A stretch of 64,000 nt of DNA from a bacterium (lineage in GTDB: Bacteria; Pseudomonadota; Alphaproteobacteria; Rhodobacterales; Rhodobacteraceae), in contig WGOE01000002.1 in assembly GCA_016124195.1 (NCBI GenBank), forward strand, positions 496,001 to 560,000, read 5' to 3'. The notes below the pieces were generated by a model. The model had not been told where the DNA came from. It was given only the letters and a program-made list of their open reading frames with translations, and ran no database searches. This document shows, in pieces, positions 8,831-16,810 of the stretch. The number at the start of each line of letters is the position of its first letter. Positions within the stretch are counted from its first letter, which is position 1. Made by a program: the position numbers and the translations under genes.

Positions 8831-9679
8831 TCAGACCGTCAGGCCGTGCAGCAGGGCCGCCGTGCCACGCGCCGAATGGCTGGTCTCGCGCACCAGCCAG
8901 TCGAAATGGCGCGACACTTCGGCGACCTTGGCCGGGTCGGAAAACACGAAATACTGCCGCCCCAGATAGACCACGGCGCGCTCCGAGCCGAAGACGGTGA
9001 CCGGCGCCGAAAACACCCGATGCGCATCGAACAGGTAAAGCCGTAGCGCCGGATAGAGCGTCTCGGTCAGGCGGGCCAGTTCGTCGATCTGGGCGCGGCG
9101 CAGGGCGGCGGGCAGGCCTGCCCAGTAGCCGGTGCCGGCGGCGAGGCTGTCCAATTCATGCCGGGGCATGGCGATTTCAAAGTCGGAATGGGCCGCAGCC
9201 AGCCAAGCGCGCTGCGCCTCGAAGGTCTCCAGCGCGCGGGCTGTCTCCACGCCCAGGGCCGCACTGTATTCCCAGGCTGCCACTTCGGGCGTCTTGAGGA
9301 TGTCGGGCAGTGTCGCAGGCACATGGCGGATCTTGGCGCCGGCTGCTGCGCGGTGCCAGCCAAAGATCGTGTCGTCAAAAAGGGCACGGGGCGCATGGAC
9401 CAGCGTCACCGCCTCGTCCGCCAGCCGGTCGGGCGGGGCAGGGCGGTCGGTCAGGCCCAACAGCCAATCGGTCGAGACGCCCAGCGACATCGCACAATCC
9501 GCCGCCGCCTGTGCATTGGGCAGCCGCGTGCCCGAAGCCAAGAGCGCCGAGATGGTCGAACGGTCCAGCCCGGCCGACCGCGCGAGGCTGGCCTGGGTGG
9601 CGCCCGCCTCTGTCATGGCCAGCGCGAGCCTGTCGCGAAACAGGGCGGCGCGGTCTCGTTTGTCGATCATGTCCGGCAT
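8831..9679 (-). CDS. XRE-like helix-turn-helix transcriptional regulator
   Basis: A 282-residue cytosolic DNA-binding protein. The N-terminal Cro/CI-type HTH spans about residues 12-75 (TQASLARSAGLDRSTISALLASG, then LPNAQAAADCAMSLGVSTDWLLGL). The remaining 200 residues form a sensory or effector domain that I cannot assign, ending VSRHFDWLVRETSHS. The start at MPDMIDKRDR is preferred over a frame extension rich in unlikely sequence; MIDK three codons on is an alternative. It is divergent from the desaturase-like gene across about 100 bases, so autoregulation and control of that neighbour are plausible. Confidence 0.78.
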   Translation of the reverse strand: MPDMIDKRDRAALFRDRLALAMTEAGATQASLARSAGLDRSTISALLASGTRLPNAQAAADCAMSLGVSTDWLLGLTDRPAPPDRLADEAVTLVHAPRALFDDTIFGWHRAAAGAKIRHVPATLPDILKTPEVAAWEYSAALGVETARALETFEAQRAWLAAAHSDFEIAMPRHELDSLAAGTGYWAGLPAALRRAQIDELARLTETLYPALRLYLFDAHRVFSAPVTVFGSERAVVYLGRQYFVFSDPAKVAEVSRHFDWLVRETSHSARGTAALLHGLTV

Positions 9680-9778
9680 CTGATGACTTCTCAAAACAAC
9701 GGTGATGATTGTTTGCGTATTCTCCGAATTCCGGCGGGGTGTCGCAAGTGCTAAATTCTTCTGGTGCAGGAGACGCAA

Positions 9779-10687
9779 ATGCGCGGAAAGACAGAAGAAA
9801 TCGAGTGGCCCACCCTGACCCTGCTGGTTGTGACCTATCTGGTCTGGGGCATCGGCACCTTGATGTGGTCACACAGCGCTGTTCTGTCAATCCTGCTGAC
9901 CGGCGTGGCCATCGCCCAATTTTCTTCCTTGCAACATGAGGCGTTGCACGGCCACCCGTTCCGCAGCGAGGCCCTGAACGAGGCGCTGGTCTTTCCCGCC
10001 CTCGCGGTTCTAGTGCCCTATCGGCGCTTTCGCGACACCCACCTGCAGCACCATTTCGACCCCGCCCTGACCGACCCGCATGACGACCCGGAATCCAACT
10101 TCTGGGACCCGCAGGTCTGGAGCACGCTGTCCCCGCCCGCCCGCCTGATCTTGAAGGCCAACAACACGCTTCTGGGGCGGATCGTTCTGGGGCCGCTGGT
10201 CGGCACTTGGGTTTTTCTGGCCAAGGACATCAGTCTTTCGCGTCAGGGCAATCGGGACGTCCTTTGGGCCTGGGCCTTGAATCTGGCCGGTCTGGTGCCG
10301 GTGCTGATCTGGCTGCACATGGCAGGGATGCCGCTTTGGGCCTATCCGATGGCGATCTATCTGGGTTTGGCCCTCTTGAAGATCCGCACTTACCTGGAGC
10401 ATCGCGCCCATGAGGCCTGCCGGGCAAGGACCGTCATAATTGAAGACCGCGGGCCGTTGTCCTTGCTGTTTCTCAACAACAATTTCCATGTCGTGCATCA
10501 CATGCACCCCAAGGTCGCCTGGTACAAGTTGCCTGGCCTCTACCGGCAGCGCAAGGAGCATTACATCCGGCGCAACGAGGCCTATGTCTACGCCAATTAT
10601 GCCGAGGTGTTCCGCCGCTATTTCGTGCGGGCCAAGGATCCGGTGCCGCATCCAGTCTGGCCAGTGCGCAAGGACGGGCAGAGCTAG
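9779..10687 (+). CDS. Fatty acid desaturase family membrane enzyme
   Basis: A 302-residue integral membrane di-iron enzyme of the fatty acid desaturase/hydroxylase superfamily. The three histidine boxes are present: HEALHGH (near residue 59), HLQHH (near 86) and HVVHHMHP (near 236). Hydrophobic stretches between boxes give about four membrane spans. The arrangement fits acyl-lipid desaturases or CrtW/CrtZ-like hydroxylases; without a carotenoid cluster nearby a lipid substrate is more likely, but this is inference. The start is chosen for a CAGGAGA ribosome-binding site 5 bases upstream; a GTG five codons earlier is possible. Confidence 0.82.
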   Translation: MRGKTEEIEWPTLTLLVVTYLVWGIGTLMWSHSAVLSILLTGVAIAQFSSLQHEALHGHPFRSEALNEALVFPALAVLVPYRRFRDTHLQHHFDPALTDPHDDPESNFWDPQVWSTLSPPARLILKANNTLLGRIVLGPLVGTWVFLAKDISLSRQGNRDVLWAWALNLAGLVPVLIWLHMAGMPLWAYPMAIYLGLALLKIRTYLEHRAHEACRARTVIIEDRGPLSLLFLNNNFHVVHHMHPKVAWYKLPGLYRQRKEHYIRRNEAYVYANYAEVFRRYFVRAKDPVPHPVWPVRKDGQS

Positions 10688-10741
10688 GTCTGCCATTGGC
10701 CTGCGGGCTGACTTCACCTCCCAGTTGCCGCGCCTGTCCGA

Positions 10742-11341
10742 TCAGACGAGGCGGCGGAACGTCGGCTCCGGGCCGGAATTGTCGAAAAACGGCACGCCGG
10801 GCTGCTCGTGACCCTCGAGCAGGGCGCGCAGTTCGGCCAGTACGATCTCGGTGATGAAGGGCAGGTCCAGATGGCGGCTGTCGGCCAGCGCCACCCAGTG
10901 CAGATGCGACAGCTCGTCCTCGGCGGCCGAGAAATCGTCGAGATCGCCTTGAACCGAGGACGCATCCACCAGAAAGAACCGCGCATCGAAGCGGCGAGGC
11001 GCTCCGGCCGGGGTGATGGCGCGGAAGATGAAGCGGAGCGGGGCTTCAGGCAACAGGATCAGCCCGGTCTCTTCGCGCAGTTCGCGCCGGGCGCAGCCGA
11101 CCAGCGCCGCCGGCCCCGGCGCACCGGGCGGCAGGCGTTGGCCAAGCCGCGCGTGGCAGATCGCGGAAAGGCCAGCGATATCAGCCGCATCGCCCGTGTC
11201 CAGCCGCCCGCCCGGAAAGACGTATTTGGAGGGCATGAACACAGCCCCGGCGCCGCGCTGTCCCATCAGCACCCGCGCGCCCTCGGGCCCCTGACGCACC
11301 AGCACGACGCTGGCGGCCGGCCGCACCGCCGCCTCAGACAT
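10742..11341 (-). CDS. Nudix hydrolase with an insertion in the Nudix box
   Basis: A 199-residue pyrophosphohydrolase-family protein. The Nudix motif is split: the leading glycines occur in VFPGGRLDTGD (residues 42-51), while the REUxEE part is RRELREETGL about 40 residues later (85-94). Inserted Nudix boxes of this type occur in the NUDT19/NUDT8-like group, whose members hydrolyse acyl-CoAs or related compounds, so a CoA-type substrate is plausible but unproven. It overlaps the upstream DUF983 gene by 8 bases and is likely co-transcribed with it. Confidence 0.87.
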   Translation of the reverse strand: MSEAAVRPAASVVLVRQGPEGARVLMGQRGAGAVFMPSKYVFPGGRLDTGDAADIAGLSAICHARLGQRLPPGAPGPAALVGCARRELREETGLILLPEAPLRFIFRAITPAGAPRRFDARFFLVDASSVQGDLDDFSAAEDELSHLHWVALADSRHLDLPFITEIVLAELRALLEGHEQPGVPFFDNSGPEPTFRRLV

Positions 11342-11777
11342 GATCGGGAAGCGCCGGATCGGTCGAGGGATCGCGCGCGAAGCCGTGCATCCGCTTGGCC
11401 CATTGCAGGGCCACCACCGCCCCCTTCAGACGCGGCAGCAGGAACAGCGACAGGGTCACGGTGCCCAGCGTGAACATCGTGGCCATGACCAGAGGTTCCG
11501 GTCGCCAGGTCACGAAGACCCAGTAGATCATCGGCGCCATCAGGTGGCCCACGATCAGAATGGTCAGATAGGCCGGGCCGTCATCGGCGCGGTGATGGTA
11601 GAAGGCCTCGCCGCAGACCGGGCAATGGTCGCGCACCTTGAGATAGCCCTGCATAAGCGGCCCCGCGCCGCAATTGGGGCAGCGGCAGGCCAGGCCGCGC
11701 CGCAGCGCGGGCCAAAGCGGGCGCTCTCCGGTCTCTGAATCCTCGGCCAGCAGGGCCGGAGCGGTTGTCTCGTTCAT
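11334..11777 (-). CDS. DUF983 family membrane protein
   Basis: A 147-residue protein with two N-terminal cysteine pairs (CRCPNCGAGPLM and CPVCGEAF) that look like a small zinc ribbon, followed by two transmembrane helices (about residues 70-90 and 95-115). This matches DUF983, a family of unknown function frequent in alphaproteobacteria and often near cytochrome oxidase or Nudix genes. The start at MNETTAPALL has AGGAAC upstream. It overlaps the Nudix gene, which argues for a two-gene operon. Confidence 0.86.
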   Translation of the reverse strand: MNETTAPALLAEDSETGERPLWPALRRGLACRCPNCGAGPLMQGYLKVRDHCPVCGEAFYHHRADDGPAYLTILIVGHLMAPMIYWVFVTWRPEPLVMATMFTLGTVTLSLFLLPRLKGAVVALQWAKRMHGFARDPSTDPALPDHV

Positions 11778-11957
11778 CACAGGTTCCTCTGTTCGCGTCC
11801 CCCTTCTAACCCATCCTGCGGCAAAAGATGAGGCCCGACGCAAGGGGGGCGCCGCTTTGTCGCGCTTTCTGGTTCACGCCGCGACGGAAACCGCCGCGCT
11901 CTTCGTATGACCTGCATGACGGCCGAGCAACCTGCCGGTCATATCGAGGAGCAGAAG

Positions 11958-12590
11958 ATGAAGGTTTCACACAGGAAAGTCGGTCTGGGGATCGTGGCAG
12001 TGGCCGCGGTGCTGATCGGGTCGGCAGTGCTGGCGGACAATTCGGGCAAGCCGGGCGTCGGCGGGCCACAGATGGGCCAGCAGATGGGCCAGCAGATGGA
12101 GATGCGCGGTCCGATGGGCATGATGTTCAACTTCGCCGAGGCCGATGCCAACCATGACGGCAAGCTGACCCCCGAAGAATTCGCGGCCTACCGTGCCGCG
12201 CGGGTTGGCGCGATCGACACCGACAAGGACGGCAAGATCTCGGTCGAGGAACTCGCCTCGATGAACCTCAAGGCGATGCAGGACATCGCGCAGGCCCGGG
12301 CCGAGCGCATGGTAAAGGCGCTCGACACTGACGGCGACGGCAAGCTTTCGGCGGCCGAACTGCTGGCGATGCCGGTGCCTCCGGATGCCTTTGCCATGAT
12401 CGACACCAACAAGGACGGCGTGATCGACCAGGCCGAGGCCGATGCGGCGCACAAGATGATGCAGCATGGCATGCGCGATGGCATGCGCGGCGGCATGGGC
12501 GGGCATTGGATGAAACACCACTGGATGCACGGCGCCGACGCAGGCGATGCGCAAGGCATGGACGACCAGAACGGCAGCGGCGGGAACTGA
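11958..12590 (+). CDS. Secreted or periplasmic EF-hand calcium-binding protein
   Basis: A 210-residue protein with a signal peptide (GLGIVAVAAVLIGSAVLA), a methionine/glutamine-rich linker, and four canonical EF-hand loops: DANHDGKLTPEE, DTDKDGKISVEE, DTDGDGKLSAAE and DTNKDGVIDQAE. Each has acidic residues at loop positions 1, 3 and 5 and, except the last, glutamate at 12. The tail is rich in Met, His and Gly (MMQHGMRDGMRGGM), which could bind copper or other soft metals. The start has GAGGA upstream. It heads a unit with an ECF sigma factor and a Metal_resist-like protein, suggesting metal- or calcium-linked envelope sensing. No enzymatic domain is visible. Confidence 0.82.
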   Translation: MKVSHRKVGLGIVAVAAVLIGSAVLADNSGKPGVGGPQMGQQMGQQMEMRGPMGMMFNFAEADANHDGKLTPEEFAAYRAARVGAIDTDKDGKISVEELASMNLKAMQDIAQARAERMVKALDTDGDGKLSAAELLAMPVPPDAFAMIDTNKDGVIDQAEADAAHKMMQHGMRDGMRGGMGGHWMKHHWMHGADAGDAQGMDDQNGSGGN

Positions 12591-12605
12591 TCCCCGCCCG
12601 GGCCG

Positions 12606-12643
12606 GCGCGCGCCGGGGGAATGTCCCCTCCTCCGGCGCGCGC
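12606..12643. terminator. Strong inverted repeat between the EF-hand gene and the sigma factor gene
   Basis: Two perfect 11-base arms (GCGCGCGCCGG and its complement) flank a 16-base loop just after the EF-hand stop codon. There is no T-run, so it may act as a processing or partial termination hairpin that lowers expression of the downstream sigma factor relative to the EF-hand gene. Confidence 0.5.
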
Positions 12644-12685
12644 AACCCGTTGCCCGATCCGGGCCCTGACTGTATCCCCGTCGGA

Positions 12686-13294
12686 ATGGACATGCCGCGC
12701 GACACCCTGGATGACCTGTCGGACGACACGCTGCTGGTTCTCTATGCCAATGGAGATCCCGAGGCCGCCCGGCTTCTGACTGCGCGTCTGGGCCCGCGGG
12801 CCCTCGGCTATGCGACGCGGCTGTTGACCGACCGGGCCGAGGCCGAGGATGTGACGCAAGAGGCGATGCTGCGGCTGTGGAAGATCGCGCCGGAATGGCG
12901 GGCGGGCGAGGCGCAGGTCTCGACCTGGCTTTACCGGGTGGTGACGAACCTGTGCACCGACCTGCGCCGGGCCCGGGGGCGGCGGCCGGGCGTGGGGCTC
13001 GACGATGCGCCCGAGGTTGCGGCAGGTGCGCCCAGTGCGGTGGCCTCGATGATCGAGGCCGACCGGATGGCCGCGCTGAATGCAGCGCTTGACCTTTTGC
13101 CCGAACGGCAGCGTCAGGCAGTGGTGCTGCGCCACATCGAAGGCTTGTCCAACCCCGAGATCGCCCAGATCATGGGGTTGGGCGTCGAAGCGGTGGAAAG
13201 CCTGACCGCGCGCGGCAAGCGGGCGCTGACGGCGTTGTTGTCGGGGCGCAAGGCCGAGTTGGGCTATGAGGACGAAGAGGAGGCGGGAGTGTGA
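12686..13294 (+). CDS. ECF-type RNA polymerase sigma factor
   Basis: A 202-residue sigma-70 family factor. Region 2 covers about residues 20-85 (YATRLLTDRAEAEDVTQEAMLRLW, then VSTWLYRVVTNLCTDLRR). Region 4 covers about 130-185 (LDLLPERQRQAVVLRHIEGLSNPEIAQIMGLGVEAVESLTARGKRAL). It would direct RNA polymerase to stress promoters. The two genes that follow are coupled by overlapping or adjacent start and stop codons, and at least one encodes a membrane protein, fitting a sigma/anti-sigma arrangement. The start at MDMPRDTLDDL is chosen because upstream in-frame sequence is intergenic in character. Confidence 0.9.
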   Translation: MDMPRDTLDDLSDDTLLVLYANGDPEAARLLTARLGPRALGYATRLLTDRAEAEDVTQEAMLRLWKIAPEWRAGEAQVSTWLYRVVTNLCTDLRRARGRRPGVGLDDAPEVAAGAPSAVASMIEADRMAALNAALDLLPERQRQAVVLRHIEGLSNPEIAQIMGLGVEAVESLTARGKRALTALLSGRKAELGYEDEEEAGV

Positions 13295-13665
13295 TGGACA
13301 AGGATCTTGATCTTGACGCGCTGTTTGCACAGGCGGCTGAAGACCGGGCGACCCTTTCGCCCGAGTTGGACGCGCGCATCCTGGCCGATGCCGCCCGTCT
13401 GCAACCAAGCCCGCAAGCCTTTGTTAAGCCGGTAGTTTCGGTGCCGCCGCGGCCTGGTTTCGGCTGGGGCGCCGCCCTGGCCGAGGTGCTGGGCGGCCTG
13501 AGGTCGGTTGCGGCCCTGTCGATGGTGGGGCTGGCCGGGCTTTATCTGGGGGTGGCGCAACCTGCGGGGGTGCAGTCGCTCACCTCGCTTTTGTCGGGCG
13601 ATGCGGCGACGGTGGATCAACTGGATCTGCTGCCGACGACCGGCGCCCTGTGGTCCGAGGAATAA
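13294..13665 (+). CDS. Small single-pass membrane protein, candidate anti-sigma factor
   Basis: About 123 residues: a hydrophilic N-terminal half (LDLDALFAQAAEDRATLSPEL) and one predicted transmembrane helix (SVAALSMVGLAGLYLGVA, near residue 80), then a short C-terminal tail. Start overlaps the sigma stop as TGATG, so translation is coupled. Position and topology suit an anti-sigma factor whose cytoplasmic part binds the sigma factor, but no zinc-binding HxxxCxxC motif is present, so the role is inference. A GTG one codon earlier is an alternative start. Confidence 0.75.
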   Translation: MDKDLDLDALFAQAAEDRATLSPELDARILADAARLQPSPQAFVKPVVSVPPRPGFGWGAALAEVLGGLRSVAALSMVGLAGLYLGVAQPAGVQSLTSLLSGDAATVDQLDLLPTTGALWSEE

Positions 13666-13666
13666 G

Positions 13667-14179
13667 ATGAACGATACGCCGAACAGTGCTATGGTTAGCC
13701 CGCCGGCCGGGTCGAATTGGACGCGGCGCCTGCTGATCGCCTCGCTGGCCGTCAACCTGGGGGTGGCGGGCCTCGCGATCGGGGCCTTTGTGCATGGCGG
13801 CCCGGGCGGGCGCGGCGCGATGGTGCGCGATCTGGGCTTTGGCCCCTATGACGGGGTGCTGCGGCCGGAAGACCGGGCGGCGCTGCGCACGGCGCTGCGG
13901 TCAAAGACCGGCGATCTGCGGGAGGTGCGGGCCGAGTTCCTCACCGATGCGCAGACCATTCTGGCCGCCCTGCGCGCCGATCCTTTCAATGCCGCCGCTC
14001 TGGATGCGGCGCTGGCCGGCCAGCGCGACCACTTTGCCGCCCGCATGAAGCTGGGCAGCGACACGATGCGCGATTATCTCGTGGCCCTGCCCCCGAAGGA
14101 AAGGCTCGCCTTCGCCGACCGGCTGGAACAGCATCTGCTGCACGGGCGGCATGGCGATGGGCCGCCGCCGCCGAACTGA
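13667..14179 (+). CDS. Metal_resist/CnrX-like periplasmic sensor protein
   Basis: A 170-residue protein with an N-terminal membrane anchor (LLIASLAVNLGVAGLAIGAFV) and a helical periplasmic domain with the pattern of Spy/CnrX/ZraP-type metal sensors (LRPEDRAALRTALRSKTGDLREVRAEF, then RDHFAARMKLGSDTMRDYL). The family senses metals or envelope stress. In the CnrYXH system a protein of this type works with an anti-sigma and a sigma factor, and the gene order here is similar. The start lies 1 base after the previous stop. The ligand cannot be read from the sequence. Confidence 0.78.
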   Translation: MNDTPNSAMVSPPAGSNWTRRLLIASLAVNLGVAGLAIGAFVHGGPGGRGAMVRDLGFGPYDGVLRPEDRAALRTALRSKTGDLREVRAEFLTDAQTILAALRADPFNAAALDAALAGQRDHFAARMKLGSDTMRDYLVALPPKERLAFADRLEQHLLHGRHGDGPPPPN

Positions 14180-14201
14180 CTTGTTCTTGGCGTAAAGGGG
14201 A

Positions 14202-15581
14202 TCAGGCCGCATCCCGAACGATGGTGACCTGATTGCGACCATGGGTCTTGGAATACATCAGGGCGCGGTCGGCCTGAGCCACGAGGTCGGCGACCGAGGT
14301 CGGGTCGGATGGCGCGGCCCCCCCGGTGGTCATGCCGATCGAGATGGTGATCGGCACGCGCGTCCCGTCACCCAGAATCACGGGCTCCCCCTCGATCGCG
14401 CGGCACAGGCGTTCGGCCACGGTCTGCGCCTCGCTCAACACGGTCAGGGGCAGGGCGATCAGGAATTCCTCGCCGCCGACGCGGGCCAGAAGGTCGCTGG
14501 CGCGCAGTTGCGCGGAAAGGCGCGCCGCCACCTCGATCAGAACGGCGTCGCCCGCGGCATGGCCAAAACGGTCGTTCACCGATTTGAACCGGTCGATGTC
14601 GACGACCATGACGGCGAATTCGTGCCCCTCGGCCCGCGCGGCCTCGGCTATGGCGTTGAGCTGGGCCGTGCCGTAGCGGCGGTTGTGCAGGCCGGTCAGC
14701 GGGTCGATCACCGCCATGCGCAAGCCGTCCTGAACCGAGGCGCGCATGCGGTCGCCCTCGCGCTTGCGCAGGACAAGCCCATGCAAACGCAGGGAAAGTT
14801 CGGCCGGCTGGGTCGAGGCATCGACCACGTCATGCGCGCCAAGGTCAAAGGCCGTCGCAGCCAGGATCTGAGGATGTTCGGGGTTGAGGATGCAGAAGGC
14901 GGCATGCCGGGTCGAACTGCGCGACAAAAGCTCCGACATCATCCGCAACCCGCCGCCCGGCCCGCCCAGATCGGCGTGGATCAGGTAGACATCGGGAACC
15001 TGCCCGCCATGATCGGCATGCACGTCATCGGCCGCAAGCAGCAGAAAACGGTCGTGCCCGAGGGCTGCGAGTTCGCGCCGCAGGTGCAGGGCGCGTTCGC
15101 CGCGCGGCATGACAAGCGCGATCTGGCCGGGAACCTCGAAGTGCTGCGCCGGCTCGGACAGGCCGATCACCTTGTAATCCTGTTGCGGCGCATCGATCCC
15201 GACGAATTGTTCGCGCGCCCGCAGCAGGCCGCGCAGCCGCGCCAGCAGGGTCTGTTCGTCGATCGGGCGGGCCATGAAATCCTCTGCCCCGCCCCGCAGG
15301 CAAGCGAGGCCGAGGTTGGCATCCGCCTCGGACGAGAACATCACCACGGGAATCCGCCGCGTCTGGGGATGGGCCTTGAGCGCCTGCAAAACCTCGATCC
15401 CCGAGCGGTCGGGCAGGAACAGGTCCATGAGGATGATGTCGGGCCGTTCGGACAACGCCAGCCGCATGCAGGCCGCCCCGTCGCCGGCCATGACGGTGTG
15501 ATATCCTGCCGCGGTCAGCTTGACCTTGAAGACGATGCGGTTTGTCGACACATCATCAACTATGAGGATTTTGCCGATCAT
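14202..15581 (-). CDS. PleD-like response regulator diguanylate cyclase
   Basis: A 459-residue protein with a receiver domain (about residues 1-120: acidic pair Asp9/Asp10, phosphoacceptor Asp53 in LMDLFLPDRSG), a second degenerate receiver-like region (about 150-270), and a C-terminal GGDEF domain (about 290-455). The active-site signature is GGEEF, and an allosteric I-site RASD lies five residues before it, so product feedback inhibition is expected. It makes c-di-GMP from GTP when phosphorylated or dimerised. This is the domain order of PleD, which controls the motile-to-sessile switch in Caulobacter. The second receiver lacks an obvious phosphoacceptor. Confidence 0.92.
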   Translation of the reverse strand: MIGKILIVDDVSTNRIVFKVKLTAAGYHTVMAGDGAACMRLALSERPDIILMDLFLPDRSGIEVLQALKAHPQTRRIPVVMFSSEADANLGLACLRGGAEDFMARPIDEQTLLARLRGLLRAREQFVGIDAPQQDYKVIGLSEPAQHFEVPGQIALVMPRGERALHLRRELAALGHDRFLLLAADDVHADHGGQVPDVYLIHADLGGPGGGLRMMSELLSRSSTRHAAFCILNPEHPQILAATAFDLGAHDVVDASTQPAELSLRLHGLVLRKREGDRMRASVQDGLRMAVIDPLTGLHNRRYGTAQLNAIAEAARAEGHEFAVMVVDIDRFKSVNDRFGHAAGDAVLIEVAARLSAQLRASDLLARVGGEEFLIALPLTVLSEAQTVAERLCRAIEGEPVILGDGTRVPITISIGMTTGGAAPSDPTSVADLVAQADRALMYSKTHGRNQVTIVRDAA

Positions 15582-15689
15582 TCGCGTCAGACCTACCCGC
15601 TAGATGTTGTATGGGCTAGTCTTGGTCCCAAGTGGTTAAGAAATCCTTTCTGACTGCTTGATCAATTCGTGAAAGTTTGAGGCTTCGCC

Positions 15690-15995
15690 GTGAAGAACCT
15701 GAAGGAACCGCCCCGTATTGGGCGGGAAACCGCCGAAACCATCGCGGCGCAAGCCTTGGCCTGGATCGCGGGGGATGCCGAAAGGATTAACGGCTTTCTC
15801 AATCTCAGCGGGCTGTCGCCGGCCGAACTGATGGCGCAGGCGGGCGATCCAAGGACGCTTGGCGCGGTTCTGGACTATCTGTTGACCGAGGACCGCCTGA
15901 TCATGGCCTTTTGCGACGAGGCGGGGCTGGCCTATGCCGTGCCGCAGGCGGCGCGTGCGGCGCTGCCGGGCGGCGAAACGTGGCATTGGACCTGA
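15690..15995 (+). CDS. DUF3572 family protein
   Basis: A 101-residue cytosolic protein. The pattern ETIAAQALAWIAGDAERINGFLNLSGLSP matches DUF3572, an uncharacterised alphaproteobacterial family. The annotated start is a GTG; no better ATG with a ribosome-binding site is seen. It is divergent from the pleD-like gene across about 110 bases, and 2 bases separate its stop from the HAD phosphatase start, so the two form an operon. DUF3572 genes commonly sit beside pleD/divK-type genes in this order, which suggests but does not prove a cell-cycle or signalling link. Confidence 0.85.
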   Translation: MKNLKEPPRIGRETAETIAAQALAWIAGDAERINGFLNLSGLSPAELMAQAGDPRTLGAVLDYLLTEDRLIMAFCDEAGLAYAVPQAARAALPGGETWHWT

Positions 15996-15997
15996 GC

Positions 15998-16687
15998 ATG
16001 ATCAAGGCAGTGATTTTCGACAAGGACGGCACGCTTTTCGATTTCAGGATGAGTTGGGGCGGCTGGACCCGGAGCCTGCTGGCCGAACTCGCGCCGCGGA
16101 CCGAGGGCGATCTGGCCGCCACGCTGGGCTTTGAGCCCGAGGCGATGGCCTTTGCGCCCGACAGCGCGGTGATCGCCCATACGACCGACGAGATCGCGAT
16201 GCTGATGCTGCCGCACTTGCCCGGCATGAGCTTCAACGCCTTGATGGATATCATGAACCGCATCGCCGCCGAGGCGCCGATGGCGCCGGCGGTGCCGCTG
16301 CGCGAGGTGCTGTCGGGGCTGACCGGCCGGGGGCTGGTGCTGGGTCTGGCCACCAACGACACCGAGGCGCCAGCGCGGGCACATCTGACGGGGGCGGGGG
16401 TGATCGACCTTTTTGCCTTCGTCGCCGGCTGCGATTCGGGCTATGGCGGCAAACCGGCGCCGGGGCAGCTTCTGGCCTTTGCCGCCCAGACCGGCCTGCC
16501 AGCGGGCCAGATCGCGATGGTGGGCGACAGCCTGCACGATCTGGATGCCGCGCGCCGGGCCGGCATGAAGGCGGTGGGCGTGCTGACCGGCCCCGCCCGG
16601 CGCGAGACGCTGACCCCGCATGCCCATGTGGTTTTGGCCTCGATTGCCGAATTGGGCGACTGGATCGACGGTTTCAGCGCCTCCTGA
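15998..16687 (+). CDS. HAD family phosphatase, phosphoglycolate phosphatase-like
   Basis: A 229-residue cytosolic hydrolase of the haloacid dehalogenase superfamily. Motif I is FDKDGTLFDF near the N terminus (nucleophile Asp8 and Asp10). Motif II is LATNDTE (near residue 116), with Thr replaced by Asn-Asp context. Motif III lysine lies in YGGKPAPG (near 150) and motif IV is VGDSLHDLDAAR (near 175). A helical cap between motifs I and II fits subfamily IA enzymes such as Gph. The substrate is a small phosphate ester, perhaps 2-phosphoglycolate. Start is 2 bases after the DUF3572 stop. Confidence 0.85.
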   Translation: MIKAVIFDKDGTLFDFRMSWGGWTRSLLAELAPRTEGDLAATLGFEPEAMAFAPDSAVIAHTTDEIAMLMLPHLPGMSFNALMDIMNRIAAEAPMAPAVPLREVLSGLTGRGLVLGLATNDTEAPARAHLTGAGVIDLFAFVAGCDSGYGGKPAPGQLLAFAAQTGLPAGQIAMVGDSLHDLDAARRAGMKAVGVLTGPARRETLTPHAHVVLASIAELGDWIDGFSAS

Positions 16688-16810
16688 ACCCTCTGGATCG
16701 CAAAAACGACGCTTTGGCGTCGGGAACGGAGTGCGCGCCGCACCGCGCTTTCCGCCATCTTGATCCGAGCCAACCAAGGGCCCATCAGCCCGCGACAGGA
16801 GGATATCCGC

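Noticed and set aside
16698-16725. Small hairpin after the HAD phosphatase gene as a terminator
   Set aside because: The A-run precedes the stem on the plus strand, so a terminator would be oriented to the minus strand, where there is no gene to end.
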